From the NCBI RefSeq assembly GCF_031432425.1, contig NZ_JAVKPH010000006.1:1-64000 (forward strand): a stretch of DNA of 64,000 nt. Direction: 5' to 3'. The position numbers and the translations under genes are program-made. Positions 15,779 to 25,500 of this stretch are shown piece after piece. The stretch is from Ruixingdingia sedimenti (GTDB taxonomy: Bacteria; Pseudomonadota; Alphaproteobacteria; Rhodobacterales; Rhodobacteraceae). Position 1 is the first letter of the stretch, and every line of letters begins with the position of its first letter. The notes under the pieces were generated by a model. It made no database searches, was not told the origin of the DNA, and was given only the letters and a program-made list of their open reading frames with translations.

Positions 15779-16141
15779 TCAGTCGGGCAGGCTGCTCATC
15801 CGCATCAGCCCCTCGGCCAGCCGCCCGGCGGCGCGGGCGTCCAGCGGGCGGTCGTTCGCCGTCACCTCGACCACCGGGCCCGTCCGGCCCTGCCAGTGCA
15901 GCCGGCCCGACAGCATCTGCGCGTCGTCGCGCAGCATCTCGAACCGGATGGTCAGCGCCGCGCCCTGCCGCACGGCGCCATAGCGCGCGGCCAGTTGCCG
16001 TTCCAGCGCGGCGCAGACCGGCCCCACGCCGACATGTCCGCCCCCGGCCCCGCCGCAGGCCAGCGCCACGGCATCGGTCTGTGCGGCGGCGGCCCCGGGC
16101 AGCAGGGCGCAGAGGGTGGCGAGGGCAAGGCGAAGGCGCAT
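15779..16141 (-). CDS. Small secreted hypothetical protein
   Basis: A 120-residue protein with a signal peptide (MRLRLALATLCALLPGAAAAQ, cleavage near residue 21). The mature part has two cysteines (LACGG, VCAALE) and ends MRMSSLPD. I do not recognise a family. I chose the ATG at 16141 because it begins directly with the signal sequence; the longer frame upstream enters the tandem GC repeats. It stands alone, convergent with ccrM, with 20 bases between the ccrM terminator stem and its stop codon. Confidence 0.7.
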   Translation of the reverse strand: MRLRLALATLCALLPGAAAAQTDAVALACGGAGGGHVGVGPVCAALERQLAARYGAVRQGAALTIRFEMLRDDAQMLSGRLHWQGRTGPVVEVTANDRPLDARAAGRLAEGLMRMSSLPD

Positions 16142-16299
16142 CGGCGGGTCCGGTCTCGGGCGGGTGGCTGCATCGACCCTACCACCCGCGCGCCCCGCGT
16201 GCAGCCCCCCATCCCGGGGGGGCATCCCGGGGGGCCATCCCGGGGGGTAGACAGCGCGCCGCGCCCCCGCTACCCCGGAGGTTGCAACCAGAGGAACCG

Positions 16300-17175
16300 A
16301 TGCCCCAGGATCTGCCCGTGCTTCTTGTCGTCGGCGCGACCGGCAAACTCGGCCGTTTCCTGCGCGCGGCCTGGGGCGCGCATCCGCCCGCCGCCTTTCG
16401 CCCGCTGTGGCAAAGCCGCCGCCCGGTGGCGGGGGCGGGTTGGGTCGCATGGGATCCGCTGTCGGGCAATCCGATGCCGCGGGCGGATGCGGTGCTGATG
16501 CTGGCGGGCGTGACCGCCGGGCCGCCGGCCGCGCTGGCGCTGAACACCGCGCTGGCAGAGGCGGCCTGTGCCGCCGCCGCGCGGGTGGGGGCGGGGCGGG
16601 TCTTTCTGGCCTCCTCGCTCGCCGTCTATGGTGCGACCGATGCCGGGCCGGCGACCGAGGCCGCGCCCCCCGCCCCCCTGCGCCCCTATGGACAGGCGAA
16701 ATGCACGATGGAATCGGCCGCCGCCGCCTGGCGGGCAGAGGCCGGGCCGGGGGCGCCCGCCGTCACCGTGCTGCGCATCGGCAATGTGGTGGGGGCGGAT
16801 GCGCTGGCGCCCGCGCTGGCGTCGCGGCGGCGGGTGACGCTGGACCGTTTTCCCGGCGGGGGCGGGCCGGTGCGGTCCTATATCGGGCCGGGTAGCCTTG
16901 CCGGGGTGCTGGCGCGGCTGACCGCCCGCGCGGTGGCGGGTGCGGCCCTGCCCGAGGTGCTGAACCTTGCGGCACCCGGGGGCGTGGCGATGGCCGATCT
17001 GGCCGGTGCGGCGGGGTTGCCCGTGGTCTGGCAGCCCGCACCCGCGGGCGCGATCGAAAACGCGGTGATGGATGTCACCCGCCTGATGGCGCTGGCCCCG
17101 CTGCCGCCCGGCGCCAGCCACCCCGCCGCCATGCTGGCCGAACTTCATGCGCTGACGGCGGAACCCGCCGCATGA
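16300..17175 (+). CDS. NAD-dependent epimerase/dehydratase family protein
   Basis: A 291-residue Rossmann-fold protein of the extended SDR type. The cofactor motif is VVGATGKLGRFL (GxxGxxG, near residue 11-20). The active-site region has SSLAVYG and PYGQAKCTMES, giving the Ser/Tyr/Lys set expected (YxxxK as YGQAK). It starts at 16300 (MPQDLPVLLVVG). Its stop overlaps the sugar transferase start by ATGA, so it probably makes or modifies a nucleotide sugar for the exopolysaccharide that the next genes build. The exact sugar cannot be read. Confidence 0.87.
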   Translation: MPQDLPVLLVVGATGKLGRFLRAAWGAHPPAAFRPLWQSRRPVAGAGWVAWDPLSGNPMPRADAVLMLAGVTAGPPAALALNTALAEAACAAAARVGAGRVFLASSLAVYGATDAGPATEAAPPAPLRPYGQAKCTMESAAAAWRAEAGPGAPAVTVLRIGNVVGADALAPALASRRRVTLDRFPGGGGPVRSYIGPGSLAGVLARLTARAVAGAALPEVLNLAAPGGVAMADLAGAAGLPVVWQPAPAGAIENAVMDVTRLMALAPLPPGASHPAAMLAELHALTAEPAA

Positions 17176-17789
17176 CCCCGGCCAAGCGCGCCTTCGACAT
17201 CATCGTGGCGTTGGTGTTGATGGCGGTGCTGGCGCTGCCCTTCGGCCTGCTGCTGCTGGTGCTGCTGGCGACCGAGGGGCGGCCGCTGTTCTATGTCTCG
17301 GAACGCATGCGCGCGCCGGGGCGGCCCTTCCTGCTGTGGAAACTGCGCACCATGCGCGCCGACCCCGGCGATGCGGGCGTATCGGGCGGGCACAAGGCGG
17401 CGCGGGTCACGCGGGCGGGGCGGTTCCTGCGGCGCACGCGGCTGGACGAGGTGCCGCAGCTGTGGAACGTGCTGAAGGGGGACATGAGCTTTGTCGGCCC
17501 GCGCCCGCCCCTGCGCGCCTATGTCGAACGTTTCCCCGACCTTTACGCGCAGGTGCTGCGGTCGCGCCCCGGGGTCACGGGGCTGGCGAGCCTGCATTTC
17601 CACCGGCACGAGGAATGGCTTCTGGCCCGCTGCGCCACGCCAGAGGAAACCGACGCCACCTATGCCCGCCGCTGCGTGCCGCGCAAGGCGCGGCTGGACC
17701 TGATCTATCAGCGCCGGCGCAATCTTTGCCTCGACATGGCGCTGATGTGGCAGACGGCGGCGCGGGTGCTGCCGGGGCGGCGGCGGTGA
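17172..17789 (+). CDS. Undecaprenyl-phosphate sugar-1-phosphate transferase (initiating enzyme)
   Basis: A 205-residue membrane enzyme of the bacterial sugar transferase family (WbaP/PssA C-terminal type), which loads the first sugar phosphate on undecaprenyl phosphate. It has an opening KRAFDIIVALVLMAVLALPF membrane helix, the block LWKLRTMRAD, then RVTRAGRFLRRTRLDEVPQLWNVLKGDMSFVGPRPP, the family signature. The protein lacks the N-terminal multi-helix half of WbaP, as short PglC-like members do. Coupled to the epimerase gene by ATGA, and 124 bases before the YjbH gene. Confidence 0.93.
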   Translation: MTPAKRAFDIIVALVLMAVLALPFGLLLLVLLATEGRPLFYVSERMRAPGRPFLLWKLRTMRADPGDAGVSGGHKAARVTRAGRFLRRTRLDEVPQLWNVLKGDMSFVGPRPPLRAYVERFPDLYAQVLRSRPGVTGLASLHFHRHEEWLLARCATPEETDATYARRCVPRKARLDLIYQRRRNLCLDMALMWQTAARVLPGRRR

Positions 17790-17913
17790 CAGCGCAGGCA
17801 GGTTTCCGCCGCGGCGCGTGGCCCTGCTGCCGCAGCGCGGCGCCTTGCCGCGCGAGGGCTTGCCCTGCGCCGCCCCCTGCCCCTAGAGTGGCCCAAAATC
17901 CGAGGTCCTTTGC

Positions 17914-20019
17914 ATGCCCGTTCCTTTCCGGCGCCTGATCCCGCCCGCCGCCGCGCTGCTGGCCCTGGCGCCCGTGGGGGCCTGGGCGCAGACGCTCAAT
18001 TTCTACGGGGTCACGGGGCTGGTCGACATGCCCTCGGCCGAGATGCAGCCGGATGGCGAACTGTCGGCCAATATCGGCTGGTTCGGCCCCACCCTGCGCA
18101 ACACGCTGACCTTCCAGATCACCCCGCGGTTGCAGGGCAGCTTCCGCTACAGCGGCGTGGACGGGCTGGCGATCGGGGGCTTCGGGCCGAACGATGTGTA
18201 TTACGACCGCAGCTTCGACCTGCGCTTCCGCCTGCTGGACGAAGGCCGCTACATGCCCGCCGTCACCATCGGCTTGCAGGATTTCATCGGCACGGGGCAG
18301 TTTTCGGGCGAATACATCGTCGCCACCAAGTCCCTCACCCCGCGGGTGAAGGTGACGGGGGGCGTGGGGTGGGGGCGGCTCGGGTCGTATGAAAGCTTCG
18401 GGTCCACCGGCACGCGCCCGCCGCCGGATACCGGCCGGGGCGGCAAGCCCAACACGGGGCAGTGGTTCCGCGGCCCGGCGGCGCTGTTCGGCGGCGTGGA
18501 ATGGCAGGTGAACGACCGTCTGGGGCTGAAGGTCGAATATTCCTCCGACGCCTATGACCTGGAAGAACGGCAGGGCATCTTCAAACACCGCAGCCCGCTG
18601 AACTTCGGCGCAGAATACCAGCTGACGGACTCTGTGCGCCTCGGGGCCTATTACCTGTACGGGTCGGAACTGGGGCTGGCCGCGCATATCGCGCTGAACC
18701 CGCGCAACCGGCCCACCAAGGGCGTCACCGGCCCCGCCGCCCGCGCGGTGGTGCCGCGCCCCGACCGGCGCGCCGATCCCGACGCCTGGTCGCCCGAATG
18801 GACGGCGCAGCAGGGCGCCCCGGCGATCCTGCGCAGCAATCTGGAAAAGCGGCTGGCCGAAGACGGGCTGGCGGTCGAGGCGCTGGCGGTCAGCGGCACG
18901 CGCGCCGAACTCTGGCTGCGCAACCCGCGCTATGACGCGGGCGCGCAGGCGATCGGCCGGGCGGCGCGGGCGCTGACGGCGGTGATGCCGGCCTCTGTCG
19001 AGGTGTTCGAGATCGTGCCGGTGGTCGATGGCATGCCGCTGTCCAAGGTGCGGCTGCGCCGGTCGGACATCGAGGCGCTGGAACATGCCCCCGCCAATGC
19101 CGCCGGCCTGCGCGCACGGGCGGAAATCGTGGACAACCCCCGCCGCCCCGCCGGCGCGCAGAACGGCACCGGCACCTATCCGGCGCTGTCCTGGTCCATC
19201 TCGCCCTATTCGCGGCTGAGCTATTTCGACCCCGACGCCCCCGTCCGCGGCGATCTGGGCCTGCGCTTTGCCGGCCGGGTGGACATCGCGCCGGGGCTGG
19301 TGCTGTCGGGGGCGATCACGCAGAAGGTGGCGGGCAATCTCGACAAGTACAGCCGGGTGTCGGATTCGGTTCTGCCACATGTGCGCACCGACGGCTATCT
19401 GTACGACCGCGAGGATACGCAGCTCGAAAAGCTGACGCTCGCCTGGTACAGCCGCCCGGGGACGAACCTCTATGGCCGCGTGACCGCGGGTTATCTGGAA
19501 CGGATGTTCGGGGGCGTGTCGGCCGAACTGCTGTGGAAGCCGGTGGACAGCCGCCTCGCGCTCGGGGCAGAGGTCAACTATGCCCGTCAGCGCGATTTCG
19601 ACCAGAGGTTCGGGTTCCAGAACTATTCCGTCGTGACCGGGCATGTGTCGGCCTATTACGCCTTCGACAACGGCTTCCACGGGCAGGTGGACGTGGGCCG
19701 CTATCTGGCCGGCGACTGGGGCGCGACGGTCGCGCTCGACCGCGAATTCGCCAATGGCTGGCGCGTGGGCGCCTTTGCCACGCTGACGGACGTGTCGTTC
19801 AACGATTTCGGCGAGGGATCGTTCGACAAGGGCATCCGGGTGACGATCCCGCTCAACTGGGCCATCGGCACGCCGACACGCGCGCAATCCACCGCCGTGC
19901 TGCGCCCGGTGCAGCGTGACGGCGGCGCGCGGCTGGCGGTCGACGGGCGGCTTTACGAAACCGTGCGCGAATATCACACCCAGGGCCTCGACGCCCAGTG
20001 GGGGAGGGTCTGGCGATGA
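17914..20019 (+). CDS. YjbH-domain outer-membrane exopolysaccharide protein
   Basis: A 701-residue envelope protein with a signal peptide (cleavage after AWA near residue 25) and the mature start QTLNFYGVTGLVDMPSAEMQPDGELSAN, the hallmark of the YjbH/Wzi-like group. Repeated short amphipathic strands with aromatic ends fit a beta-rich barrel. In Escherichia coli yjbEFGH and gfcABCDE, YjbH/GfcD is needed for a capsule-like exopolysaccharide. Here it overlaps the YjbF-like lipoprotein by ATGA and follows the initiating transferase, which supports a polysaccharide export role. Confidence 0.87.
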   Translation: MPVPFRRLIPPAAALLALAPVGAWAQTLNFYGVTGLVDMPSAEMQPDGELSANIGWFGPTLRNTLTFQITPRLQGSFRYSGVDGLAIGGFGPNDVYYDRSFDLRFRLLDEGRYMPAVTIGLQDFIGTGQFSGEYIVATKSLTPRVKVTGGVGWGRLGSYESFGSTGTRPPPDTGRGGKPNTGQWFRGPAALFGGVEWQVNDRLGLKVEYSSDAYDLEERQGIFKHRSPLNFGAEYQLTDSVRLGAYYLYGSELGLAAHIALNPRNRPTKGVTGPAARAVVPRPDRRADPDAWSPEWTAQQGAPAILRSNLEKRLAEDGLAVEALAVSGTRAELWLRNPRYDAGAQAIGRAARALTAVMPASVEVFEIVPVVDGMPLSKVRLRRSDIEALEHAPANAAGLRARAEIVDNPRRPAGAQNGTGTYPALSWSISPYSRLSYFDPDAPVRGDLGLRFAGRVDIAPGLVLSGAITQKVAGNLDKYSRVSDSVLPHVRTDGYLYDREDTQLEKLTLAWYSRPGTNLYGRVTAGYLERMFGGVSAELLWKPVDSRLALGAEVNYARQRDFDQRFGFQNYSVVTGHVSAYYAFDNGFHGQVDVGRYLAGDWGATVALDREFANGWRVGAFATLTDVSFNDFGEGSFDKGIRVTIPLNWAIGTPTRAQSTAVLRPVQRDGGARLAVDGRLYETVREYHTQGLDAQWGRVWR

Positions 20020-20690
20020 CCGGCGGCAATCGGATGCGTCTGGCACTGGCCGGCGCGGTGGTGGCGCTGGCGGCGGGCTGTTCCTCGGACCGCGGCCACC
20101 AGCAACAGGGCGAGGGGCTGCGCATCGCGGTGCAGACGGTGCGGGGCATCGGCCAGCCGCGCGCGGCCGCGCCGACCGGCGTGCCTGCCGGGCTGACGCG
20201 CGCGGCCATCGACGGATCGCCCCTGCCGCTGCTGATGGCGACGATCGAGGCGACGGGGGCCACCGCGGTCCTCGGCCTGTCGAACACCAATGCGGGCACA
20301 CAGAGCTATGCGACCTCCGACCGGGTGGTGATCACGCTACGCGACGGGGTGGTGATCTCCACCGCCGGTTTCGGGCCGGACCTGCGGTCCTCTGCCGGGC
20401 CCACGGGGCGGCAGGTGGCGGCGGGGGCGGGCGCCACGCGGCGGGTGCACGACTACCTCGACGGGACCGACACGATGTTCCAGGTCGCGCTCGACTGCAC
20501 ACTGGCGCCCGGGGGCAGCGAAACCGTGACCCTGTTCGAACGCGCCTATGCCACCCGGATCGTGACGGAAACCTGCGCGAACGGCGTCCAGAACCGCTAC
20601 TGGATCGAGGGCAGCGGCAAGATCAGGCAATCGCGCCAGTGGATCGGCGCGGATCTGGGCTATCTGAAGATCGCCGATCTTTCCCGCTAG
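20016..20690 (+). CDS. YjbF-like lipoprotein
   Basis: A 224-residue lipoprotein. The signal ends in the lipobox LAAGC with C22 as the lipidated residue, followed by SSDRGHQQQ. The core (TRAAIDGSPLPLLMATIEATGATAVLGLS ... WRTSDGVVI-like strands, VARRVHDYLDG) resembles the YjbF/GfcB group 4 capsule lipoprotein family; I recognise the layout rather than an exact motif. The ATG at 20016 overlaps the YjbH stop by ATGA. A GfcC-like (YjbG) gene is missing between F and H, and the order is H-F rather than F-G-H. Confidence 0.75.
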   Translation: MTGGNRMRLALAGAVVALAAGCSSDRGHQQQGEGLRIAVQTVRGIGQPRAAAPTGVPAGLTRAAIDGSPLPLLMATIEATGATAVLGLSNTNAGTQSYATSDRVVITLRDGVVISTAGFGPDLRSSAGPTGRQVAAGAGATRRVHDYLDGTDTMFQVALDCTLAPGGSETVTLFERAYATRIVTETCANGVQNRYWIEGSGKIRQSRQWIGADLGYLKIADLSR

Positions 20691-20770
20691 GCGCGGCAGG
20701 ATTTCGTTTTGCCGCGCGCCCGGTCGTGCTAGCATCGGCCATCCGCGCGCAACCCGGAAGGAGTGACCAG

Positions 20771-21019
20771 ATGAAGAAGACCCCGATTCTAGCCGCCGTG
20801 GCTCTGGTGGCGGCCACATCGCTGGCGCAGGCCGGCGGCCCGGTGATCATCCCCGCCGAACCCGAACCCGCCCCGCCGGTTCTGGCCCCGGTGTCGAGCT
20901 TTGGCCCCGGTGCGACCGCGCTGGCCGTGATCGGCGCTGTCGCCGTGATCGCCGCGATCGCGTCGAACAACGATTCCTCGTCCTCGACCACCGCTGTGGC
21001 CTCGGCCGCCGCACGCTGA
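20771..21019 (+). CDS. Small secreted protein, YjbE-like position, paralogue 1
   Basis: An 82-residue protein with a signal peptide (MKKTPILAAVALVAATSLAQA), a Pro/Glu-rich segment (EPEPAPPVLAPVSSF), a hydrophobic helix at about 46-64 (ATALAVIGAVAVIAAIAS) and a Ser/Thr tail. The ribosome site is GGAAGGAG. It is about 75% identical to the next gene, also at DNA level, so the two arose by tandem duplication. In yjbEFGH and gfcABCD the first gene also encodes a small Ser/Thr-rich secreted protein; calling this YjbE-like rests on size, composition and context. Confidence 0.75.
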   Translation: MKKTPILAAVALVAATSLAQAGGPVIIPAEPEPAPPVLAPVSSFGPGATALAVIGAVAVIAAIASNNDSSSSTTAVASAAAR

Positions 21020-21139
21020 TCCCGGGTGTGGGTTTTTTGCGACTTTCCGCGCGTGTATTGCGTGTAGGGCCATTGCGGCTTTCATCGCATGCGGAAAGAT
21101 GCTAGCCAGAACCCCAAGGCACCTTCGATGGAGAGGATT

Positions 21140-21376
21140 ATGAAAAAGACTTCGGCTTTTGTCGCCGCCCTGATGGTTGCGGGCTCTGTTTCCGCCGCTT
21201 TCGCCGGCGGCCCGGTGATCGTTGCCGCCGAACCCGAACCCGCCCCGCCGGTTCTGGCCCCGGTGTCGAGCTTCGGCCCCGGCGCGACCGCGCTGGCCGT
21301 GATCGGCGGCGTTGCCGTCATCGCCGCGATCGCGTCGAACAACGATTCCTCGACGTCGACCACCGCCGCCCAGTGA
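21140..21376 (+). CDS. Small secreted protein, YjbE-like position, paralogue 2
   Basis: A 78-residue protein with a signal peptide (MKKTSAFVAALMVAGSVSAAFA), then the same central block as its neighbour: EPEPAPPVLAPVSSFGPG, a hydrophobic helix, and SNNDSSTSTTAAQ. I chose the ATG at 21140 with GAGAGGA upstream; one at 21128 is possible. The tail is shorter and more Thr-rich than paralogue 1. A perfect intrinsic terminator follows 24 bases after the stop and closes the polysaccharide locus. Confidence 0.75.
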   Translation: MKKTSAFVAALMVAGSVSAAFAGGPVIVAAEPEPAPPVLAPVSSFGPGATALAVIGGVAVIAAIASNNDSSTSTTAAQ

Positions 21377-21400
21377 TCGCCGTCTGGCGTTATGCACTTG

Positions 21401-21432
21401 AAAAAGCTGGCGAAAGCCAGCTTTTTCTTTTT
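21401..21432 (+). terminator. Intrinsic terminator of the polysaccharide locus
   Basis: An 11-bp perfect stem AAAAAGCTGGC/GCCAGCTTTTT with GAAA loop at 21401-21426, running into CTTTTT. The same GAAA-loop design occurs after the porin gene at 38106. It lies upstream of, and rules out, an extended start for the following YihY gene. Confidence 0.9.
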
Positions 21433-21445
21433 ATGCCCTGACGGT

Positions 21446-22273
21446 ATGGCCGGCCTCTATTCCCTTCTGTCCGAAGTCTGGCGCCTGATGGGCAGCCGGC
21501 ATCTGGGCCTGATCTCTGCCGGGGTCGCCTTTTTCGGCATCCTTGCGGTGTTTCCCGCGCTGGCGGCGCTGATCGCCATCTGGGGCTTTTTCGCCGATCC
21601 GCTGGAAGTGTCGCGCCAGTTGCAGGAACTGGCCGAATTCCTGCCGGCAGAGGCATTCGACATCCTGCGCAACCAGACCGAGGCGCTGGTCCAGGCCAAC
21701 ACCAGCCGGTTCGGCTGGACCACCGCGCTGTCGCTTGGCGCTGCGCTGTGGTCGGCGCGGGCGGGGGTGGCGGCGCTGGTGCAGGGGATCAACGCCATCT
21801 TCGGGCTGGAAAACCGGGGCGGCGTCCTGCATCAGGTGACGGCGCTGGTGCTGACGGTGGCCTTCGTCGGATCGGCGCTGATGGCGCTGGCGGCGGGGAT
21901 CGTCCTGCCGGTGGTGCTGGCCTTCGTGCCGCTCGGCCCGTTCGAGGCGGGGTTGATCACGCTGGTGCAATGGGCGATCGCGCCCGCCGCCACGGTGCTG
22001 GGAATCGGGATGGCCTACCGCTATGGCCCCAACGTCCCGGGCGCGCGGCCGCGGCTGTTCAGCCCGGGGCTGTGGCTGGCGGTGGCGCTGTGGCTGGCGG
22101 CCTCGCAGGCGTTTTCGGTCTATCTGACCAATTTCGGCAACTACAACCAGATCTACGGATCCATCGGCGCGGTGGTGGCGCTGATGATGTGGCTCTACAT
22201 CAGCGCCTATGCGGTGCTGATCGGCGCGGCGCTGAACGCCGCCCTGGCCGCGCGGCGGGCCGGTACGCCCTGA
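21446..22273 (+). CDS. YihY/BrkB-family inner-membrane protein
   Basis: A 275-residue integral membrane protein of the YihY/BrkB family (older name ribonuclease BN, which is not supported). It has about six membrane helices; family blocks are SAGVAFFGILAVFPALAALI, WSARAGVAALVQGINAIFG, and the end YGSIGAVVALMMWLYISAYAVLIGAALNAAL. The start MAGLYSLL at 21446 lies after the terminator hairpin; the frame extends upstream through that hairpin but is not credible. Function of the family is unclear; proposed roles include transport or envelope integrity. Confidence 0.9.
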   Translation: MAGLYSLLSEVWRLMGSRHLGLISAGVAFFGILAVFPALAALIAIWGFFADPLEVSRQLQELAEFLPAEAFDILRNQTEALVQANTSRFGWTTALSLGAALWSARAGVAALVQGINAIFGLENRGGVLHQVTALVLTVAFVGSALMALAAGIVLPVVLAFVPLGPFEAGLITLVQWAIAPAATVLGIGMAYRYGPNVPGARPRLFSPGLWLAVALWLAASQAFSVYLTNFGNYNQIYGSIGAVVALMMWLYISAYAVLIGAALNAALAARRAGTP

Positions 22274-22386
22274 GGGGGATCAAGCACCAAGCCGGGCCGG
22301 GCGGGAACAGGAAACGCACCGCGTTTCCCCCGCCCGTCGCGCGGCGGTGCCGTGAGAGACGGAGATGCCGGGAATAACGGAGAGGC

Positions 22387-22518
22387 CAGCGCCTGCCCCG
22401 GCGGGCGAGAAGCGCCCGCCATGGGCGGGGCGGGCGCTGGCCGGGGGCTTGGGGCCCCCGGCCGGGATAGTGGCACCCGCAGGATGTGGCGAAGGCACGC
22501 GCCTTCGCCAGACAAAGC
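22387..22518. repeat. Three-hairpin intergenic repeat, copy 2
   Basis: The complete copy of the element at 1-134. The outer hairpin with a nested inner hairpin spans about 22385-22441, the second G/C stem 22440-22461, and the third stem TGGCGAAGGC/GCCTTCGCCA 22487-22510 with loop ACGC. It sits between the convergent yihY and tamB genes, in a 260-base gap that otherwise holds no gene. The position at two gene ends fits a two-way terminator or REP-like element. Confidence 0.7.
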
Positions 22519-22533
22519 GGCGGGATTGGTTGT

Positions 22534-25500
22534 CTAGTAATCCCGTTCGTAGAAGATCCCGACGCCGGTTTCGCCGTCCGACGCCGCCGACCCCCGCACC
22601 GTCACATTGCGGCTGACGTCGAGGTTCAGCGTCACCTCGCTGGTGCCGTCGCTTTCGAACATCACATCGGCATAGAGGTTCTCGGACAGGTATTTCCCCA
22701 CCCGGAGCGAGGTTTCCCCCGTCGCGCTGGTGCCCACGTCGAGATCGTCGAGCCCGAAGGACCGCCGCAGCCGGTCGATGATCCCCGCGCCGCCCTTGCC
22801 GGTCAGCGTCGCCACCGCCGAGGCCAGCTGCGCCGCCTGGAACGCCGTCAGCGTCTGCAACCCGCGCCCGAACAGCAGTTGCGCCACCACCTCTTCCTGC
22901 GGCAGTTCGGGGGACGAGGTGAAGCTGATCACCGGTTCGTCCGCCGGGCCATCGACGCGGATCGTGGCGGTCACATCCTCGGTCTGGGTGGTGGCGGCGA
23001 GTTCGACATAGGGCACGAACCGGCCCTCGAGCCGCACATTGCCCTCGGTCAAATCAAACCGCTTGCCCAGAAGATCCAGCCGCCCGCGGATCAGCGTGAA
23101 CCCGCCCGAAGGCGCGATCGCCGCCGTGGTGCCCGACAGATACACCGACCCGCCCAGTTCGGCATCCAGCCCCCGGCCGCGGATGAACACCCGGTTGGGC
23201 GCGTCGATGGTCAGGTCGAGCCCATAGGGCCGCGCCGCCGCGCCGCCCCCGCCATCCTGCCCGCTGTCCAGCAGCCCCGCGCGCGCCCGGGTCGCGCGCC
23301 CCGCGGCCGGTTCGCGCAGGTGGCGCATTTCCGGGATCGCCGTGACCCCGCCGAGCCCGGTCGAGGGGATGCGCAGTTCCGTCACCCCCAGTTCCACCCG
23401 GCCAGAGATCATCGCCCCCCCCGCCAAGGGCCCGTTGACGCGCAAGGCGCCGCTCGCCTCGGTGGAATAGAGGTTGGGGTCGCGCAGGCGAAGGCCCGTC
23501 AGCGTGATCGCAAGATCGCCGGCATAGGGCGCGGTCAGCGCCACCGGCCCGCGCGCGGCCACCGTGCCGCCGGTTTCCAGCCCCGCGCGCGCATCCACCT
23601 GCGCCCGCCCGCCCGCCATGTCCACCGTGACATCCACCCCGGTGAAGGCCAGCGGCGGGCTGGTCAGCGTCACCCGCCCCCCGCGCAGGGCCACCTGCCC
23701 CGACAGCGCCGCCAGCCCCGGGGGGCCGTTCAGCGCCAGATCGAACCGCAGCGGGCCGCGCATCGCCACCGGGCCGGTAAAGGCATTGGCCAGCGCCGCA
23801 TCGGCCTGCCCATTGATCCGCAGGTCGGCGCGGCTGAAATCGGCCGCGGCACTGCCCGCGACCGTCGCCGCGATCCCGCCGGGGCCGTTGGCGCGCACGT
23901 CGATCAGGATCGACTCGCCCTCGTCGTTCACCGTGCCCTCCACGGTCAGCGGCCCGGGCACACCCGGCACCACCACCGCCAGATCCGCCAGCCGCGCCGA
24001 CAGGTTCACCCGCCGGCCGGCATCGCCCGCCTCTGCCGTCGCCTCTGCCGTCAGGCGCGCGCCGTCCAGGCGGAAGGCATCCACCTTCACCGCCCCGCCC
24101 GCCGTGCGGCGCACCTGCAACCGCAGGTCGGAATCGCCGGCCAGAACGCGGTCCGCCTCCGGCTGGCCAAGGCGCAGGTCGCTGGCGCGAGCGGTCAGCG
24201 ACAGGTGATCCTCGCCCTCGCGCAGGGCATATTCCGCCTGCGCCTCGACCGCGCCGCCGAAACCGCCGCCGGCGGCCGACAGGTCGGGCAGGCGGGCGGT
24301 GGCGGTCAGCGCGCGCCCGGGTTCGTCGAGCCGCCCGCTGGCGGTCAGGTTCAGATGGTCGCCCGCAATCGCCGCCCGGTCGAGCGTCAGGGCATCGCCC
24401 TGCCGGTGCAGCGCCGCGTCGATGCTGATCGGGCCGCGCAGCAGGCCATCCACCTGCGCCACGCCGATGCGCAGGTCGGCGCCGGTGGCCGCCAGCGTCA
24501 CCCGTTCCTGTCCGCCCGGCCCCTGCACCCGCAGATCCGCCCGCAGGCTGCCGCCGTATCGGGGGCCGAGCGCCGCCAGATCCGCCAGCGCCGCGCGCAG
24601 CGTCAGGTCCGACCCCGCGCTGCGCAGCCAGCCGCGGCCCGTCGCCTCGAACCCCCTGGCATTGGCGGTCAGGCTGCGGATTTCCAGCCCTTCGGTCCCG
24701 CGCGCGGCGGACAGGTGCACGGTGCTGTCGCCCGCCAGAACCCGGTCGAGTTCGGCCACATCCACCCGCAGCCCGTTGCCCGCCACATCCGTCGTCAGGT
24801 CGAACGCACCCGACAGCGGCGCATACCAGCCCGCCACATCGACCCGCCCGCGCCCGGCCAGATCGCGCCCGGCAAGGCCAGACAGCCGCGCGAAATCGGC
24901 CATCTGCGCGCTGAGCATGGTTTCCACGCGGGTTTCCCCGTCCGGCGGGCTGTCCAGCGCGATGCGGCCGGAAAGTTCATACCCCTCGCCCGTGACCGCC
25001 AGCCGCGACAGGCGCAGCTTGCCGCCCGTCGACCAGGAAAAGAGCGTCTGGCCGCTGATCGCGGCGCCCACCGCCTGCGCCAGCGCGGGATCGGCGGGGG
25101 CGATGCCTTCCGCCGCCAGCCGCAGCGTACCGCCGACCGTGGCGCCCTCGGGCAGCCGCGCGATCCGGCCGTTGCCAGCAAGCGTCACCGATTGCAGCCG
25201 CAGGTCGGGACGGTCCAGCCCCTCGACCGCGCCGGAAAGCCGCCAGCCGTCGCCCCGCGCGGCGTCGAAGGCGAAGGTCAGGTCGGCCGCATTCACCCGC
25301 ATCGGCACGCCCGAACTGGGCAACAGCACCGGCCCGCCGTCGGCCGCGGCGATCCGCAACCGCAGGTCCAGCCGTTCGGGCACGCCATCCGCGGCCACCC
25401 GCGCCTGACCCTGCACCCGCAACTGCGCTGCGGCGATGTCGAGCCGGTCGAGCTGCACCGCGCCCAGGGGCGTGCGGCGGCCCTCGGCCACCAGCGCCAC

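Noticed and set aside
21392..21445. YihY start at 21392
   Set aside because: The first 18 codons would be inside the upstream intrinsic terminator; the ATG at 21446 is credible.
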